Below are positions 31,672 to 33,574 of a stretch of 33,574 bases of DNA, piece by piece. This DNA is from an uncultured Atopobiaceae bacterium (GTDB lineage Bacteria; Actinomycetota; Coriobacteriia; Coriobacteriales; Atopobiaceae): positions 1-33,574 of the forward strand of contig CALULC010000009.1 in the NCBI GenBank assembly GCA_944321385.1, in the 5' to 3' direction. The position numbers and the translations under genes were made by a program. Position 1 is the stretch's first letter. The number at the start of each line of letters is the position of its first letter. A model generated the notes under the pieces. The model saw only the letters and a list, made by a program, of their open reading frames with translations, was not told the origin of the DNA and made no database searches.

Positions 31672-32274
31672 CTAGCGCCCCCTGCAGCTCCAGACGCCAA
31701 ACTCGGTGGCGATAAAGTCGACGGGCACGTCGTCCTTCTCCACGGGGAGCGGGTTGGATGAGATCATGCCCGTTCGCGCTAGGCCGATTTTGTCGCCGGG
31801 GTAGAAGGCGAGAAAGCGATCGTAGTAGCCGCCGCCGTAGCCAACGCGATGCCCTACGCCGTCAAAGACGAGGCCCGGCACCAGGCAGACGGAGCCAACG
31901 AGCTGCGCGGGCTCAGAGAGTCGCAGCGCATCGGCACTGGGTTCGAGGATTCCCCTCGTGCCCGGCTCGAGCTCGTCGAGCGAGGCAATCTCATGAAAGG
32001 CCATCGTTCGGGAGGCGGCGTCAACGCGCGGGACGCCCACACGCCTGCCCTCCTCGAGCACCCGCTCGATAACGCTCCGCGTCCCCACCTCAGCGGAGAA
32101 GGAAACGTAGGAGAGCACGAGCGGCGCCTCCGCGAACAACGGGAAGGCCCAAAGGGCGCTCTCGATTGAGGAGTCACTTTCAAGACGAGACCTCGCGGGA
32201 ATGCCCTTCCTGACGGCGAGGTAGTTGCTCCGAAGAGAGCTCTTGTCGGCATCCGTACCGTATGAGCTAGCCAA
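31672..32274 (-). CDS. 5-formyltetrahydrofolate cyclo-ligase
   Basis: The protein contains LRSNYLAVRKGIPARSR (substrate/ATP region) and the family signature VPGLVFDGVGHRVGYGGGYYDRFLAFYPG, where the GYGGGYYDR loop binds ATP. It converts 5-formyl-THF to 5,10-methenyl-THF, a folate salvage step. I chose TTG 32274 because GAGAGGGGAG lies just upstream and the resulting length (200 residues) fits the family. An ATG at 32307 would add 11 residues but overlaps a likely -10 box. The gene converges with the EIIB-aroQ gene (51-nt gap, with AGGC-TTTT-GCCT as a small possible terminator on the minus strand) and diverges from trpS. Confidence 0.92.
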   Translation of the reverse strand: MASSYGTDADKSSLRSNYLAVRKGIPARSRLESDSSIESALWAFPLFAEAPLVLSYVSFSAEVGTRSVIERVLEEGRRVGVPRVDAASRTMAFHEIASLDELEPGTRGILEPSADALRLSEPAQLVGSVCLVPGLVFDGVGHRVGYGGGYYDRFLAFYPGDKIGLARTGMISSNPLPVEKDDVPVDFIATEFGVWSCRGR

Positions 32275-32305
32275 GACGCTCCCCTCTCGCGAATTCAACA
32301 AGGAC

Positions 32306-32332
32306 ATTCTATCAGTGTTTGCCCCTCTTCAA
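32306..32332 (-). promoter_or_regulatory. Possible promoter of the cyclo-ligase gene
   Basis: On the minus strand TTGAAG (32332-32327) and TAGAAT (32311-32306) are separated by 15 nt, shorter than the 17 optimum. The start would fall near 32299, upstream of TTG 32274 but downstream of ATG 32307, which supports the TTG. The 10-mer CTGATAGAAT also occurs upstream of the cyclophilin gene (minus strand, 12040-12031). Confidence 0.4.
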
Positions 32333-32413
32333 TTAGCACATCTCATCACTTTGCCGTACCATGGGTGGGCGAGAAAAGCCACGGGCCTCCGCCCGAAGCA
32401 GACGGGAGAAACC

Positions 32414-33463
32414 ATGCCCAACGAGGGTAGCTACGAAGCCGCAAAGCGCAAGAGCGACGAGGTCCACGCCGACCTTCTCGTCCATCCCGAGAAATACACC
32501 ATGCTCACGGGCGACCGCCCGACGGGCAGGCTGCACCTGGGGCACTACTTCGGCACGCTCGTGGACCGCGTGCGCCTTCAGGACATGGGCGTGCGCACCA
32601 ACGTCATCATCGCTGACTATCAGGTCATCACCGACCGCGACACCACCGAGCACATCAAAGACAACGTCTACAACATGGTCATCGACTATCTGGCCTGCGG
32701 GATCGACCCGGCAAAGACGATGATCTTCACGCACTCCGCGGTGCCCGAGCTCAACCAGCTCATGCTCCCCTTCCTCTCCCTCGTGACCGAGGCCGAGATG
32801 GAGCGCAACCCCACCGTCAAGGCCGAGCAGGAGGCGTCGGGCCACGCGCTCACGGGGCTTCTCCTCACTTACCCCGTTCACCAGGCCTGCGACATCCTCT
32901 TCTGCAAGGGCAACATCGTGCCCGTTGGGCGCGACCAGCTGCCCCACATCGAGATAACCTCGAAGATCGCGCGCCGCTTCAACGAGCGCTACGGGCACGT
33001 CTTCCCCGAGGTGACGGGCCTTCTCACCTCAACGCCGCTGCTCCCCGGCCTCGACGGCCGCAAGATGAGCAAGTCCTACGGCAACGCGATCTCCATCTCC
33101 ATGACCGCCGAGGAGACGGCCAAGCTCATCAAGAAGTCCAAGAGCGACTCCGAGCGCAACATCACCTTCGACCCCGAGAACCGCCCGGAGATCTCCGGCC
33201 TGCTCACGACCGCCGGCATCTGCACCGGCCGCGACCCGCGCGAAATCGCCGAGGAGATCGGCATGGGAGGCGCCGGCCAGCTCAAGCGCGTGGTGACCGA
33301 GGCCGTCAACGGCTACTTTGCCCCCATCCGCGAGCGCCGCGAGGAGATCGCCAAGGACATGGACTACGTCGCCGACGTCATCCACGAGGGCAACCGCCGC
33401 GCCCGCGAGATCGCCTCGGCCACCCTCGACGAGGTCCGCGAGGCGATGGGCATGGTGTATTAG
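32414..33463 (+). CDS. trpS: Tryptophanyl-tRNA synthetase
   Basis: The 349-residue class I synthetase has the HIGH-like motif PTGRLHLGHYFGTL (about 37-50) and the KMSKS motif GRKMSKSYGNAI (about 216-227). IADYQVITDRD and PVGRDQLPHIEITSKIARRFN are typical TrpRS segments. It charges tRNA-Trp. ATG 32414 has GGGAG 5 nt upstream; the frame is open further upstream but that stretch overlaps the divergent cyclo-ligase and is not TrpRS-like. The 5' spacer is about 106 nt, too short for a T-box leader, and none is seen. It closes the aromatic region thematically, but it has its own transcription unit. Confidence 0.95.
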   Translation: MPNEGSYEAAKRKSDEVHADLLVHPEKYTMLTGDRPTGRLHLGHYFGTLVDRVRLQDMGVRTNVIIADYQVITDRDTTEHIKDNVYNMVIDYLACGIDPAKTMIFTHSAVPELNQLMLPFLSLVTEAEMERNPTVKAEQEASGHALTGLLLTYPVHQACDILFCKGNIVPVGRDQLPHIEITSKIARRFNERYGHVFPEVTGLLTSTPLLPGLDGRKMSKSYGNAISISMTAEETAKLIKKSKSDSERNITFDPENRPEISGLLTTAGICTGRDPREIAEEIGMGGAGQLKRVVTEAVNGYFAPIRERREEIAKDMDYVADVIHEGNRRAREIASATLDEVREAMGMVY

Positions 33464-33574
33464 ACGGATTTGCCCCGCCCGGGAAACCCGGAATACGGCC
33501 CCGGTTGCTTTATCTGGCTGCTTAAAAATTACGTTTAGTCAGGGAAATCGTCCGCTGCTCGCTTAGCAATCGGG
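33464..33574 (+). other. Non-coding right edge after trpS
   Basis: This stretch holds no supported gene. A short hairpin CCGGG-AAA-CCCGG (33479-33491) followed by another GC-rich stretch and TTGCTTTATC may serve as the trpS terminator, but the stem is only 5 bp and the U-tract is broken. Near the end the sequence turns AT-rich (TTAAAAATTACG), which could begin the promoter of a gene beyond the window. Confidence 0.35.

Noticed and set aside
32308-32413. T-box or trp leader before trpS
   Set aside because: The spacer is too short and lacks the T-box sequence, a specifier stem or a terminator.

Overview
The window is dense bacterial chromosome, roughly 60% GC by eye, with short spacers, strong Shine-Dalgarno (SD) sequences and frequent GTG/TTG starts. 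Gene content suggests an anaerobic, high-GC actinobacterium of the Coriobacteriia type (Olsenella/Atopobium/Collinsella relatives): a rod-shape operon followed by a split radical-SAM/DUF2344 pair next to rplU, a CtpE-like P-type ATPase, and a compact aromatic operon. The taxon is inferred from this content and was not tested. I see no phage genes, transposase, integrase or CRISPR array.

Left half (1 to about 18.2 kb), all on the minus strand. Read in the direction of transcription, a P-type cation ATPase overlaps acnA (aconitase), followed by a zinc-ribbon membrane protein and a 15-bp hairpin. Next is a long probable operon: cyclophilin, TPR membrane protein, mreB, mreC, mreD, mrdA (PBP2), rodA, a DUF697-like protein, a radical SAM protein and its DUF2344 partner. 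These genes are joined by gaps of 0 to 27 nt or by ATGA overlaps. The core of the operon builds the side-wall peptidoglycan elongation machine. rplU, cut by the left edge, follows with its own promoter.

Centre (18.2 to 22.1 kb): a divergent intergenic region, a tRNA-Arg(CCG) with its own terminator, then on the plus strand a second zinc-ribbon membrane protein and a MacB-like fused ABC ATPase/permease.

Right half (22.1 to 31.6 kb), plus strand: a complete shikimate pathway in one cluster, with the Phe and Tyr branches. The order is DAHP synthase, tyrA, aroB, aroA, aroC, pheA, an aroE-aroK fusion, and an unusual gene joining a PTS EIIB domain to type II dehydroquinase (aroQ). All seven steps from PEP plus erythrose-4-phosphate to chorismate are present, with chorismate mutase, prephenate dehydratase and prephenate dehydrogenase. 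Two spacers inside the cluster are strikingly structured: a 124-bp symmetric repeat array before aroA, and a nested hairpin leader before pheA. The window ends with a minus-strand 5-formyl-THF cyclo-ligase diverging from trpS.

The strongest candidate for something undescribed is the EIIB-AroQ fusion, which retains the phosphorylatable Cys motif of EIIB and the main catalytic residues of dehydroquinase. The two structured spacers come next.
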